From Cytobacillus sp. S13-E01 (GTDB lineage Bacteria; Bacillota; Bacilli; Bacillales; Bacillaceae_L): a stretch of DNA of 64,000 bases. The position numbers and the translations under genes were made by a program. The notes beneath the pieces were generated by a model. That model searched no databases. It was not told the DNA's origin and saw nothing but the letters and a program-made list of their open reading frames with translations. Below, one piece after another: positions 1 through 9,159 of the stretch. The number at the start of each line of letters is the position of its first letter. The first letter of the stretch is position 1. The stretch spans positions 62,001 through 126,000 of the forward strand of contig NZ_JARFVC010000003.1 in the NCBI RefSeq assembly GCF_029193815.1, given 5' to 3'.

Positions 1-1
1 T

Positions 2-826
2 GTGTTTGATTATAAAGAAAAATACGGAAGTATAATCAAAGGCTTTAAAGAAAACAAGCAAAAATTCCAAAGCGGTGGGGATAAAAAGTTTTTTTCTTTT
101 AAAAATGGCATGGGGACACTTATTGATGCATATGAAAGAAAGCTAGAAGAAGTTGAAATTTTTAAAAATAGTAAAGTAAGTAAGATTGAAAAAAAGAGCA
201 ATCATTATAAAGTGATTTTTACGAATATGGAAAGCATAGAAGCTGATCATATAGTGCTTAGTATTCCACATACAACTGCGAAAGAATTATTCAATGATCA
301 AAAACCTATAAAAGAATTTGATAACTTTAAAAATAGTTCGCTGATTAGCGTTTATGTCGGTTTTGATGTACCAGATAGTTTACTTCCGAGTAATGGAACA
401 GGTTTTATCGCAGCGAACAGTGATGAATTGTCATGCAATGCCTGTACATGGACAAGTAGGAAATGGGAGCATACTTCAGAATCAGGAAACCTCCTTGTGC
501 GGTTATTTTATAAAAGTAGCCACCCGTCATTTGCGTTACTAAAAGGTATGAATGAAGCAGAACTGCTCCAAGTTGCGCTTTCAGATATTAATAAAAGCCT
601 AGGAATTACAGCTGAACCAATAACTAACATAGTAACAAATTGGGTGGATAACATGCCAAATTACCAAATTACTCATCCACAAAATGTGGAAGCGCTTGAG
701 AACGAACTAGCCGAAAATTACCCTAGTGTCATTCTAGCGGGTTGTTCGTATTATGGTGTAGGTATCCCAGACTGTATCGAAAATGGCGAAATAACCGCGA
801 GAAAAATTATTAGTTTACTTAACTAA
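2..826 (+). CDS. hemY: Protoporphyrinogen/coproporphyrinogen oxidase, C-terminal part (5' end outside window)
   Basis: FAD-dependent oxidase of haem synthesis; in Gram-positive bacteria this family (HemY, also called CgoX) oxidises coproporphyrinogen III to coproporphyrin III. The window holds about 274 residues of a protein that is usually about 470, so the N-terminal FAD-binding part is missing only because the window begins inside the gene. Visible family features are the segment FKNGMGTLIDAYERKLE, a central GTGFIAAN...CTWTSRKW block, and the C-terminal FAD contact GCSYYGVGIPDCIENGEITA. A strong hairpin directly follows the stop. The upstream neighbours hemE and hemH, expected in Bacillus, cannot be seen. 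Confidence 0.85.
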   Translation: MFDYKEKYGSIIKGFKENKQKFQSGGDKKFFSFKNGMGTLIDAYERKLEEVEIFKNSKVSKIEKKSNHYKVIFTNMESIEADHIVLSIPHTTAKELFNDQKPIKEFDNFKNSSLISVYVGFDVPDSLLPSNGTGFIAANSDELSCNACTWTSRKWEHTSESGNLLVRLFYKSSHPSFALLKGMNEAELLQVALSDINKSLGITAEPITNIVTNWVDNMPNYQITHPQNVEALENELAENYPSVILAGCSYYGVGIPDCIENGEITARKIISLLN

Positions 827-830
827 AAAA

Positions 831-870
831 GGAGCTAGTGAGTCTATTCAAAAATAGACCCACTAGCTCC
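831..870. terminator. Hairpin terminator after hemY
   Basis: Arms of 18 bases (831-848 and 853-870) pair with one mismatch around a four-base loop. The hairpin has an A run on its left and an AT-rich right side, so it can serve hemY and possibly the converging xylR transcript. Confidence 0.8.
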
Positions 871-938
871 TATTAATTAAGTTATTACTTACAAAGTCCC
901 TATTTAGGTTCTTAACGAATACACTGATTAAAAATTTG

Positions 939-2114
939 TCAACTCAATTTTTTTGCTTGTTCGATTAGAAATTCCTCTATTACAAATGCAGATACCCCAA
1001 GTGCAGTTGAGTATATCGATAGTTTAGAAAAATCTAGTTGCATATCAGCTTGATGAAATGGTGATGTTTCTTTTTTTACAGTACCAATAATTGCGTCTCT
1101 AATCCAGGGTTCGGCTTTTGCAAGTCTATTACCAATAATCACCTGTTGAGGATTGAAGGTTTTAATTAAATTGGTAGCACCGATCCCTATAAATGAGCCT
1201 ATTTTATGAAATAACTTAATCGTATTCAAATCCTTTGTTTGAGCAAGTTGAATCAACTCTTCTAGTGTTGAGACAGAAAACTGTTTGGAAAGTCTAGCTT
1301 CTTTCAATAAAGCATGCTCAGAAGCGTACGCTTCCCAACATCCTGTACTTCCGCACGTGCATTCCTCTCCATTTACCATAATAGTCATATGACCACTTTC
1401 ACCAGAATAACCATTAAATCCTCGGTATAATTGTCCATTTAAAATAATCCCTACACCAATACCTATTCCAACGCTTATATAAATACTATTACTGCTTTCC
1501 TGGCCAGCGCCAAATCTCGTTTCGCCATATGCACCTGCATTTGCTTCGTTTTCAATAATAATTGGATAGTCAAAGTCTTTTTTTATAATCTCCAATAAAT
1601 TAACATTCTTCCATTTTAAATTGGGAGCAAGAAGAACCTTTCCATTTGTATCAACAATTCCAGGGACACCTATTCCAATACCGATGACTCCATACTTACT
1701 TTTGGGAGTATTATTAATAAGTGTTTGAATGGTCTCTTTTACAAGTACAATCAGATCTTCAAACGAAAGACTTTTAATTGATTTATTTTTTTCGTAAATA
1801 ATGTTACCAACTAAGTCAGTGACAACTCCTAAAATATAATTGACACCTATATCAATCCCAATGGAATAACCAGCTTGTTCGTTAAACAACAACATTACAG
1901 GTCGTCTACCTCCGCTTGATTCGCCAGGACCAGATTCATAAATAAGTTCCTCATCGATTAGTTCGCTTACTAATGAAGATACAGTAGCTTTATTTAAACC
2001 CGATCTTTGGGCTATTTCTGCGCGTGATAATGGAGCCATGGCGGTTATTGTTCTTAGAACAATGTCCTTATTCTTCTTTTTAACGACGTGTTGATTCCAT
2101 GTAATTTGTTCCAT
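939..2114 (-). CDS. xylR: Xylose operon repressor, ROK family
   Basis: Repressor of xylose genes that releases DNA when xylose is bound. Residues about 18-60 form a winged-helix DNA-binding domain (SRAEIAQRSGLNKATVSSLV). The rest is a ROK sugar-kinase-like domain with GIDIGVNYILG near 86 and the ROK zinc motif CTCGSTGC at 252-259 preceded by GH at 241-242. The 391-residue length is normal for XylR. It is divergent from xylF and shares a 142-base regulatory region that carries a perfect inverted repeat like known XylR operators. The start has an AGGGGGGGATAAG-type ribosome site. Assignment to xylose rather than another sugar rests on the adjacent xyl genes. Confidence 0.92.
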   Translation of the reverse strand: MEQITWNQHVVKKKNKDIVLRTITAMAPLSRAEIAQRSGLNKATVSSLVSELIDEELIYESGPGESSGGRRPVMLLFNEQAGYSIGIDIGVNYILGVVTDLVGNIIYEKNKSIKSLSFEDLIVLVKETIQTLINNTPKSKYGVIGIGIGVPGIVDTNGKVLLAPNLKWKNVNLLEIIKKDFDYPIIIENEANAGAYGETRFGAGQESSNSIYISVGIGIGVGIILNGQLYRGFNGYSGESGHMTIMVNGEECTCGSTGCWEAYASEHALLKEARLSKQFSVSTLEELIQLAQTKDLNTIKLFHKIGSFIGIGATNLIKTFNPQQVIIGNRLAKAEPWIRDAIIGTVKKETSPFHQADMQLDFSKLSIYSTALGVSAFVIEEFLIEQAKKLS

Positions 2115-2165
2115 TCTTATCCCCCCCTTTTTGTTTATATCACACTTTATAAATATTATACAATA

Positions 2166-2196
2166 AACTTAGTTTATTGGGTAGACAAACTAAGTT
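2166..2196. promoter_or_regulatory. XylR operator
   Basis: A perfect inverted repeat: AACTTAGTTT at 2166-2175 and AAACTAAGTT at 2187-2196, with an 11-base spacer. Xylose operators in Bacillus are TTAGTTTGTT-type palindromes, so the match in sequence and spacing is good. It covers the -35 box of the xylF promoter and lies upstream of xylR, so repression of both directions is plausible. Confidence 0.85.
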
Positions 2197-2210
2197 CGTG
2201 GTGATAAAAT
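2182..2210 (+). promoter_or_regulatory. Sigma-A promoter of the xylose operon
   Basis: The -35 box is TAGACA (2182-2187) and the -10 box TAAAAT (2205-2210), with a 17-base spacer. Transcription would begin near 2217, about 40 bases before the xylF start codon. The -35 box sits inside the right arm region of the operator, which explains repression by occlusion. Confidence 0.75.
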
Positions 2211-2256
2211 CAATTTGAAGTTAATTTTCAGACTAATTAAAAGGGGGATTTAAATC

Positions 2257-3354
2257 ATGAAAAAATGTAAGGGTTTTCTTAGTATCTTATCGTTATTAGT
2301 TCTAATGTTTTTGGCTGCTTGTGGTCAAGATACCTCATCCACAAATGAAAGCGGTAACACCTCTGGGGATGCAGGGAGTAAGGATGCAGACGACAAACTA
2401 AAGATTGGTCTTTCTGTATCTGATTTAGGATTAGAACGTTGGCAGCATGACCGAGACTTTTTCGTAGAGAAAGCAGAAGAGCTTGGTGCTGAAGTACTAG
2501 TTCAATCTGCTAATGGTGATGAGGCAAAGCAATTATCACAAATTCAAAATATGTTGTCACAAGATATTGATGCCTTAGTAATTATTGCGATTAACTCTGA
2601 CGCTCTATCAACAGTAGTTGACCAAGCGAAAAGTGAAGGAGTCCCTGTTTTAGCATATGACCGTTTAATTAATGGTACTGATATTGATGCGTATGTGTCA
2701 TTTGACAATGTTAGAGTTGGTGAAATGCAAGCTGAATACTTAGTAGAGAAAGTACCTGCAGGTAAGTATTTCTTAATGGGTGGTTCTCCTACAGATAATA
2801 ATGCGAAGATGTTTAGAGAAGGACAAATGAATATCATTCAACCCCTTGTTGACAGCGGTGACATTGAAATCGTTGGGGATCAATGGGCTAAAGGCTGGGA
2901 TGCGAATGAAGCATTAAAAATTATGGAAAACGCATTAACAGCAAATAAAAATGAAATTGATGCAGTAGTAGCATCAAATGACAATACTGCTGGTGGTGCT
3001 TTACAAGCTTTAGATGCTCAAGGATTAGTTGGTAAGGTTGTTATCTCAGGACAAGATGCTGACTTAGCAGGTGTTCAACGTATTGCAGAAGGAATTCAAA
3101 CAATGACAGTCTATAAACCTATTAAAGCAATTGCAACAAAAAGTGCTGAAGTGGCAGTATAATTAGCAAAAGGTGAGAAAGTTACAGCTGATTCAACTGT
3201 TAATAATGGAAAAATAGATGTACCTTTTATTAAGTTAGACCCTATTAAGGTAGGTAAAGAGAACTTAGTAGACACAGTAATTAAGGATGGCTTCCATTCT
3301 TATGATGATGTTTATGAAAATGTTCCAGAAGGCGATCGCCCTGCACGTCCATAA
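2257..3354 (+). pseudogene. xylF: Xylose ABC transporter substrate-binding lipoprotein, interrupted by an in-frame stop
   Basis: Periplasmic-binding-protein family (type I sugar binding) that would capture xylose for XylG/XylH. A lipoprotein signal peptide ends at LAAC with Cys22 as the lipid-modified residue. The first open stretch is 301 residues and stops at a TAA (3160-3162). The same frame then continues for 63 codons (LAKGEKVTADSTVNNGK... to ...GDRPARP) to a second TAA at 3352-3354, giving the normal length of about 365. One base change (for example CAA or GAA to TAA) explains it. The ribosome site AAGGGGG is nine bases before ATG. The truncated protein lacks the C-terminal strands and hinge end, so it may be inactive. 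A read error is the main alternative. Confidence 0.85.
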
Positions 3355-3385
3355 TACGTATTAATCAAATTTCAAAGATGTATTA

Positions 3386-3403
3386 GGGGGGATTCCTCCC
3401 CCC
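3386..3403 (+). other. GC hairpin between xylF and xylG
   Basis: Six G and six C pair around the loop ATTCCT, with no T run after them. Such hairpins behind binding-protein genes usually protect the upstream mRNA, or trim read-through, so that more binding protein than ATPase is made. That role is inferred. Confidence 0.6.
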
Positions 3404-3440
3404 GATTTACTAGCTTACTTTAAGGTGGTGGCAAACCATA

Positions 3441-4982
3441 ATGGAGAATTTCGCACTTCAAATGAAAGGAATAACAAAGGAGTTTCCTGGAGTACTTGCA
3501 TTAGATAATGTCACATTCTCAGTACGTAAAGGTGAGATACACGCTTTGTGTGGAGAAAATGGCGCAGGAAAATCGACTTTGATGAAAATTTTAAGTGGTG
3601 TTTATCCACATGGCACATATGATGGTCAAATTGTGATTCATGGAGAAAATAAGCAATTCAAATCTATTAAAGAATCTCAAGATGCAGGGGTTTCAATCAT
3701 TTACCAAGAACTTGCATTAGTAGAAGAAATGACCGTAGCAGAAAATTTATTTCTCAGTCATGACCTAATGAGATCAAACATTATTGATTGGAACCGGATC
3801 TATGCAGAAGCAAAGAAATGGTTAAATCATATCGGTTTAGACATTGATCCTCAAACTAAGGTTGGAGATTTAACAGTAGGCAAACAGCAGCTTATCGAAA
3901 TTACGAAAGCATTAACAAAAAAAACAGACATTCTAATATTAGATGAACCAACAGCAGCGCTAACAGAAAGTGATGTTGAAATCTTAATAAATCTGCTAAA
4001 TGATTTGCGATCTAACGGGGTAACTTGTATCTATATATCTCATAAACTTGGCGAAGTGATGTCCCTAGCAGATTCAGTTACGATTTTAAGAGATGGTCAA
4101 ACCATAAGTACTGACCCAATTAATGAATTGTCCGAAGAAAAAATTGTTACGAAAATGGTAGGTCGAGAATTAACGGAACTATTTCCACATGAAGACCACC
4201 CAATAAGTAATGAAAATATACTAGAAGTTCAGAATTACTCTACATTTGATGATAAAGGTAAAAAAATAATAGATGATGTATCGTTTTCTCTAAAAAAAGG
4301 TGAAATCCTCGGTTTCTCTGGTTTGATGGGGGCTGGAAGAACGGAGCTATTTATAAGCTTGTTTGGTGGGTTTAAAGGTAAAAAAACAGGAACTGTTCTT
4401 GTTGATGGGAAAAATACAAATATCCACAAACCAGCTGATGCCATTAAAGAAGGGTTAGCTTACGTTTCTGAGGATCGAAAACGGTATGGTCTTGTATTAG
4501 GAATGGATATAACCAAAAACACAACACTTACAGCTCTAAATAAAGTAATGAAATTAAAAGTAATAGACCATGCACTAGAAGTAAAAATTGCTGATGATAT
4601 TACAAAGAAAATGAAGCTGAAAGCTCCAAATCTTGAGGCAAAGGTTGGCCAATTAAGTGGCGGAAACCAACAAAAAGTAGTCCTAAGCAAGTGGCTATTA
4701 AATGAACCAAAAATTTTAATCCTTGATGAACCTACTAGAGGTATTGATGTTGGTGCTAAATATGAAATTTATAAGATTATTAATGAGCTAGTTAATCAAG
4801 GTGTTGGCATTGTCATTATTTCATCTGAATTACCTGAAGTATTAGGAATGTCGGATCGGATACTCGTCATGTCAGAAGGAAAGATTACAGGGGAGTTTCA
4901 AAGAGAGGAAGCAACCCAAGAGAAAATTATGACGTGTGCAACAGGGGGGAATATACGTGAACAGTCAACAACAAATAGCTGA
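3441..4982 (+). CDS. xylG: Xylose ABC transporter ATP-binding protein
   Basis: Cytoplasmic ATPase that powers xylose import through XylH. Its 513 residues hold two ABC cassettes, as in all sugar importers of this class. The first has Walker A GENGAGKST at 38-46, signature LTVGKQQLIE and Walker B LILDEPTAAL. The second has the degenerate Walker A GLMGAGRTE, signature LSGGNQQK and LILDEPTRGID. The start codon follows AAGGTGGTGG. It overlaps the likely xylH start by 26 bases, which suggests translational coupling. Confidence 0.93.
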   Translation: MENFALQMKGITKEFPGVLALDNVTFSVRKGEIHALCGENGAGKSTLMKILSGVYPHGTYDGQIVIHGENKQFKSIKESQDAGVSIIYQELALVEEMTVAENLFLSHDLMRSNIIDWNRIYAEAKKWLNHIGLDIDPQTKVGDLTVGKQQLIEITKALTKKTDILILDEPTAALTESDVEILINLLNDLRSNGVTCIYISHKLGEVMSLADSVTILRDGQTISTDPINELSEEKIVTKMVGRELTELFPHEDHPISNENILEVQNYSTFDDKGKKIIDDVSFSLKKGEILGFSGLMGAGRTELFISLFGGFKGKKTGTVLVDGKNTNIHKPADAIKEGLAYVSEDRKRYGLVLGMDITKNTTLTALNKVMKLKVIDHALEVKIADDITKKMKLKAPNLEAKVGQLSGGNQQKVVLSKWLLNEPKILILDEPTRGIDVGAKYEIYKIINELVNQGVGIVIISSELPEVLGMSDRILVMSEGKITGEFQREEATQEKIMTCATGGNIREQSTTNS

Positions 4983-6123
4983 TGCAGCCGCTCAAAAAAA
5001 GAGAGGTATAAGTTTTAAGTTCGATCTTCAAGCATACACACTTATTATCGCACTGGTTTTAATAGCCGTAATATTTGGTTTTTTTACTGGTGGTGAATTT
5101 TTATCTTCGCGTAACATCTCCAATTTATTTACTCAGATGTCTGTAATTGCTGTTCTAGCTATTGGTATGACGCTCATAATAGTTGCAGGTCACATTGACT
5201 TATCTGTTGGTTCGTTAGTCGGCTTAACTGGTGGGATTGCAGCTATCTTACAAGTGTGGTATGACTGGAACACCTTTTTAGTTGTGATTGCAGCTGTTGT
5301 AGTTGGTGCGATTTTTGGACTATGGCAAGGGTGGTGGGTTGCTTACCGGGCAGTTCCCGCATTTATCGTTACACTAGGAGGTATGCTGATTTTCCGTGGT
5401 ATCTTGATCGGATTGAGTAAGGGACAAACAGTTGCTCCTATGAATGATAGTTTTAAACAAATTGGGAATAGTTACTTCCCATACATTCCTGGCTACATCC
5501 TAGCTTTAGTTAGTATTGGATTGCTAATATTCTGGACGATCAGAAATCGTGCAAAAAGAAACAGTATGGGCCTGTTACTCCCAGTTCGTTGGGTAGATTA
5601 TAGTAAGGTTTCGGCATACGCCTTCTTTATACTATTAGCAACTTATATGTTAAATCGATACTATGGTATTCCAACTCCGATTCTAATTGTAATTTTACTA
5701 GCTGGTATCTTTATGTTTATATCTACTAAAACATCGTTTGGCAGGTACGTTTATGCAATTGGTGGTAACTCAGAAGCCGCAGCTCTTTCTGGTATAAACA
5801 TTAAGCGAAACACACTATGGGTGTTTATTTTAATGGGTGGTCTTGCTGGCGTGGCGGGTGTACTCCTTACAAGTAGGTTAAATGCAGCTACTGTAAGTGC
5901 TGGTAACATGTATGAACTTGATGCAATCGCTGCGTGTGTTATTGGTGGAACGAGTCTTATGGGTGGTAAAGGAAAAATAGTTGGTGCTCTAATTGGAGCA
6001 TTAATTATGGCGAGTATCGATAACGGAATGAGTATGATGAATATTGAAACCTTCTGGCAATATATCGTTAAGGGATTAATTCTTATTGTTGCTGTTTGGA
6101 TTGATATTTCAAGCAAAAAATAG
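4957..6123 (+). CDS. xylH: Xylose ABC transporter permease
   Basis: Membrane permease of the xylose importer (BPD_transp_2 family). About ten hydrophobic segments are visible, with the family motifs GMTLIIVAGHIDLSVGSLVG and AIGGNSEAAALSGI, and a C-terminal block GGTSLMGGKGKIVGALIGA. I place the start at GTG 4957 (VNSQQQIAD) because AGGGGGGAATATAC precedes it at good spacing; a longer reading from 4936 has no ribosome site. The length from that start is 388 residues, normal for XylH. The gene works with XylG and the damaged XylF. Confidence 0.9.
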   Translation: MNSQQQIADAAAQKKRGISFKFDLQAYTLIIALVLIAVIFGFFTGGEFLSSRNISNLFTQMSVIAVLAIGMTLIIVAGHIDLSVGSLVGLTGGIAAILQVWYDWNTFLVVIAAVVVGAIFGLWQGWWVAYRAVPAFIVTLGGMLIFRGILIGLSKGQTVAPMNDSFKQIGNSYFPYIPGYILALVSIGLLIFWTIRNRAKRNSMGLLLPVRWVDYSKVSAYAFFILLATYMLNRYYGIPTPILIVILLAGIFMFISTKTSFGRYVYAIGGNSEAAALSGINIKRNTLWVFILMGGLAGVAGVLLTSRLNAATVSAGNMYELDAIAACVIGGTSLMGGKGKIVGALIGALIMASIDNGMSMMNIETFWQYIVKGLILIVAVWIDISSKK

Positions 6124-6199
6124 AAAATTTTTATCGAAGACTATCTACTATTAAAATTGGAAAACAATTAATTGAATTAGATTATTAGGGGGAACAACA

Positions 6200-7522
6200 A
6201 TGGCATACTTCGAAAACGTTAATCAAATTAAATTTGAAGGACATACTTCTACAAATCCACTTGCATTTAAATACTACAATCCAGAGGAAAAAATTGCAGG
6301 TAAATCGATGGAAGAGCTCCTTAGATTCGGTGTAGCGTATTGGCATACATTCACGATGGATGGATCAGATCCGTTTGGTAGTGGTAATATGCTTCGTTCA
6401 TGGGATAAATTTAGTGGAATGGATTTAGCAAAGGCTCGTGTAGAGGCTGCGTTTGAATTCTTCGAGAAAATAAATGTTCCATTTTTCTGCTTCCATGATG
6501 TTGATGTTGCTCCTGAAGGAAATACATTAAAAGAAACGTATGAAAATCTAGATGAAATAGTTGAAATGATTAAGGATTACATGAGTACAAGTAAGACAAA
6601 GTTGTTATGGAATACTGCAAATATGTTTTCTCATCCGCGTTTTGTGCATGGAGCTGCAACCTCTGTTAACGCAGATGTATTTGCTTATTCAGCTGCAAAA
6701 GTAAAGAAAGGTCTAGAAGTTGCAAAGGATCTAGGTTCAGAAAACTATGTGTTCTGGGGTGGACGTGAAGGCTACGAAACCCTACTGAACACAAACATGA
6801 AGCTTGAGCTTGATAATCTTGGACGCTTCTTCCATATGGCAGTTGATTATGCAAAAGAAATTGGCTATACAGGACAATTTTTAATTGAACCAAAGCCGAA
6901 GGAACCTACAAAGCATCAATATGATTTCGATGTTGCAACAGGATTAGCCTTTTTACAAAAATATGATCTTCAAAATCACTTTAAATTTAACATTGAAGCG
7001 AACCATGCAACATTAGCTGGACATACTTTTGAACACGAGCTACATGTAGCTCGTATAAATGGTATGTTAGGTTCTGTGGATGCGAACCAAGGGGATCCTT
7101 TGCTTGGTTGGGATACAGATGAGTTTCCGACTGATTTGTATTCATCGACACTAGCTATGTATGAAATTTTAAAAAATGGAGGCCTAGGTAGTGGAGGGTT
7201 AAATTTTGATGCCAAAGTGAGAAGAGGCTCATTTGAGCCAGAGGACCTATTCTATGCACATATCGCAGGAATGGATAGCTTTGCAATTGGTTTAAAGGTA
7301 GCCCAAAAGTTAATTGATGATAAAGTTTTAGATGGTTTCATCGAAGAACGTTATAGTAGCTATACTACTGGAATCGGGAAAGATATCGTAGAAGGAAATA
7401 CTAATTTTCATAAATTAGAAGATTATGCTCTACAACTACCAGAGATTAAGAACACATCTGGAAGAACCGAGCGTTTGAAGTCAATTATCAATCAATATTT
7501 ATTATCTGCACTTTCAAAATAA
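6200..7522 (+). CDS. xylA: Xylose isomerase
   Basis: Converts D-xylose to D-xylulose in the cytoplasm, the first intracellular step of the pathway. The 440-residue chain has the family signatures [10 protein letters not shown] with catalytic His99 and Asp102, FWGGREGYE, the metal-ligand block [33 protein letters not shown] and [18 protein letters not shown]. The start follows AGGGGG at normal distance. The gene lies between the transporter and xylB in the same direction, as expected for a xylose operon. A hairpin after the stop may reduce transcription into xylB. Confidence 0.97.
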   Translation: MAYFENVNQIKFEGHTSTNPLAFKYYNPEEKIAGKSMEELLRFGVAYWHTFTMDGSDPFGSGNMLRSWDKFSGMDLAKARVEAAFEFFEKINVPFFCFHDVDVAPEGNTLKETYENLDEIVEMIKDYMSTSKTKLLWNTANMFSHPRFVHGAATSVNADVFAYSAAKVKKGLEVAKDLGSENYVFWGGREGYETLLNTNMKLELDNLGRFFHMAVDYAKEIGYTGQFLIEPKPKEPTKHQYDFDVATGLAFLQKYDLQNHFKFNIEANHATLAGHTFEHELHVARINGMLGSVDANQGDPLLGWDTDEFPTDLYSSTLAMYEILKNGGLGSGGLNFDAKVRRGSFEPEDLFYAHIAGMDSFAIGLKVAQKLIDDKVLDGFIEERYSSYTTGIGKDIVEGNTNFHKLEDYALQLPEIKNTSGRTERLKSIINQYLLSALSK

Positions 7523-7536
7523 CCTTAGATTTAAAA

Positions 7537-7571
7537 AAAGGATATACTGGAAATTATCTGGTATATCCTTT
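7537..7571 (+). terminator. Hairpin between xylA and xylB
   Basis: Arms of 11 bases (7537-7547 and 7561-7571) pair perfectly around a 13-base loop and run into a weakly T-rich stretch. It may act as a partial terminator or mRNA-stabilising hairpin inside the operon, because xylB begins only 28 bases further on. Confidence 0.6.
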
Positions 7572-7599
7572 ATTTAGTTTAGAAAAAAGGATGAGGCAA

Positions 7600-9099
7600 A
7601 TGAAATATGTAATTGGAATAGATTTAGGCACAAGTGCTGTAAAAGTTTTATTAATGAATATAAAGGGCGAGGTATGTAATTCAATATCAAAATCATATCC
7701 ACTTATTCAAGAAAAATCAGGATATAGTGAGCAAGACCCAGAGCAATGGGTTGATAAAACAACCGACGCACTTTCGGAACTCGTAAAACAATTTGATGGA
7801 GATGTAAAAGATATAGAAGGAATTAGTTTTTCGGGTCAAATGCACGGGCTCGTTTTACTAGATGAAAATCAAATGTTGTTACGTCATGCTATTCTTTGGA
7901 ATGACACAAGAACAAGTAAACAATGTCAGGAAATCTATGATGTAGTTGGAAAAGAAAGATTACTAGACATAACAAAGAATCCAGCATTGGAAGGGTTCAC
8001 TTTACCAAAGCTTTTATGGATAAAGGAACACGAGCAGGATATCTTTTCAAAAGCTTCAGTATTTATGCTCCCTAAAGACTATTTACGCTATCGTATGACA
8101 GGCCAGATTCATAGTGAATATTCGGATGCAGCGGGCACACTATTATTAAATGTTAGTGAAAAAGTTTGGAGTGATGAAATGTGTGAGTTATTCGGGATAG
8201 ATAAGTCAATTTGCCCCCCTCTGGTAGAATCTCATCATTATGTTGGACCAATCACATCTGAATTAGAAGAGAAAACAGGATTATCAAGAACTACTAAAGT
8301 GTTTGCGGGTGGTGCGGATAATGCTTGCGGGGCTATTGGATCAGGGATCTTATCGGAAGGAAAAACATTGTGCAGTATAGGTACATCAGGTGTAATCCTA
8401 TCCTATGAACAAGATAAAGGCCGAGATTTTCAAGGCAAGGTCCATTATTTTAATCATGGAGAAGAAAATGCCTATTATACAATGGGTGTTACCTTATCCG
8501 CGGGCTATAGTCTAACTTGGTTTAAAGACGTGTTTGCTGTGAACGAGGACTTTGATGTTCTGCTTGATGGTGTTGGGAATGTATCCATTGGTGCAAACGG
8601 ATTAATCTTCACACCATATTTGGTGGGAGAAAGAACTCCTTATGCTGATTCTGTCATTCGAGGTAGCTTTATCGGAATGGATGCCTCCCATACAAAGAAG
8701 GATTTTGTGCGAGCTGTAATGGAGGGAATTACCTTTTCATTATATGAATCTATTTATATATTCAGAGAAAGCGGTAAAACAATTAATACAATTGTCTCTA
8801 TTGGTGGCGGTGCCAAGAATGAAACCTGGCTACAAATGCAAGCCGATATTTTTAATGCAAAAATTGTAAAGCTCTCAAGTGAGCAAGGTCCTGGAATGGG
8901 AGCATCAATGCTTGCGGCATATGGATGTGGTTGGTTTGAATCACTCCAAGAGTGTGCGGATGTCTTTATTGAACCAGTTATGACATATGAACCAGTACAA
9001 GAAAACGTGGAAAAGTATAAAGAACTATTTTCTATATATAAACAGGTATATTCACAAACAAAAGAATTAAATGAAGCTTTAAAACCATTTAGAAAATAA
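7600..9099 (+). CDS. xylB: Xylulokinase
   Basis: Phosphorylates D-xylulose to xylulose 5-phosphate for the pentose phosphate pathway. It is an FGGY-family kinase: N-terminal phosphate loop MKYVIGIDLGTSAVK, substrate region GISFSGQMHGLV, catalytic-region GGADNACGAIGSG, and the C-terminal ATP-binding block IVSIGGGAKNETWLQMQAD. I choose ATG 7600 (499 residues) over the in-frame ATG at 7591, because AAAAAGG lies nine bases before the former and touches the latter. It completes the XylA/XylB pair. Confidence 0.95.
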   Translation: MKYVIGIDLGTSAVKVLLMNIKGEVCNSISKSYPLIQEKSGYSEQDPEQWVDKTTDALSELVKQFDGDVKDIEGISFSGQMHGLVLLDENQMLLRHAILWNDTRTSKQCQEIYDVVGKERLLDITKNPALEGFTLPKLLWIKEHEQDIFSKASVFMLPKDYLRYRMTGQIHSEYSDAAGTLLLNVSEKVWSDEMCELFGIDKSICPPLVESHHYVGPITSELEEKTGLSRTTKVFAGGADNACGAIGSGILSEGKTLCSIGTSGVILSYEQDKGRDFQGKVHYFNHGEENAYYTMGVTLSAGYSLTWFKDVFAVNEDFDVLLDGVGNVSIGANGLIFTPYLVGERTPYADSVIRGSFIGMDASHTKKDFVRAVMEGITFSLYESIYIFRESGKTINTIVSIGGGAKNETWLQMQADIFNAKIVKLSSEQGPGMGASMLAAYGCGWFESLQECADVFIEPVMTYEPVQENVEKYKELFSIYKQVYSQTKELNEALKPFRK

Positions 9100-9159
9100 T
9101 ATGGTAGCTAAATATGTAAGACTATTTTCAATCAATAATAAAAATTAGGAGGTTTAAAT

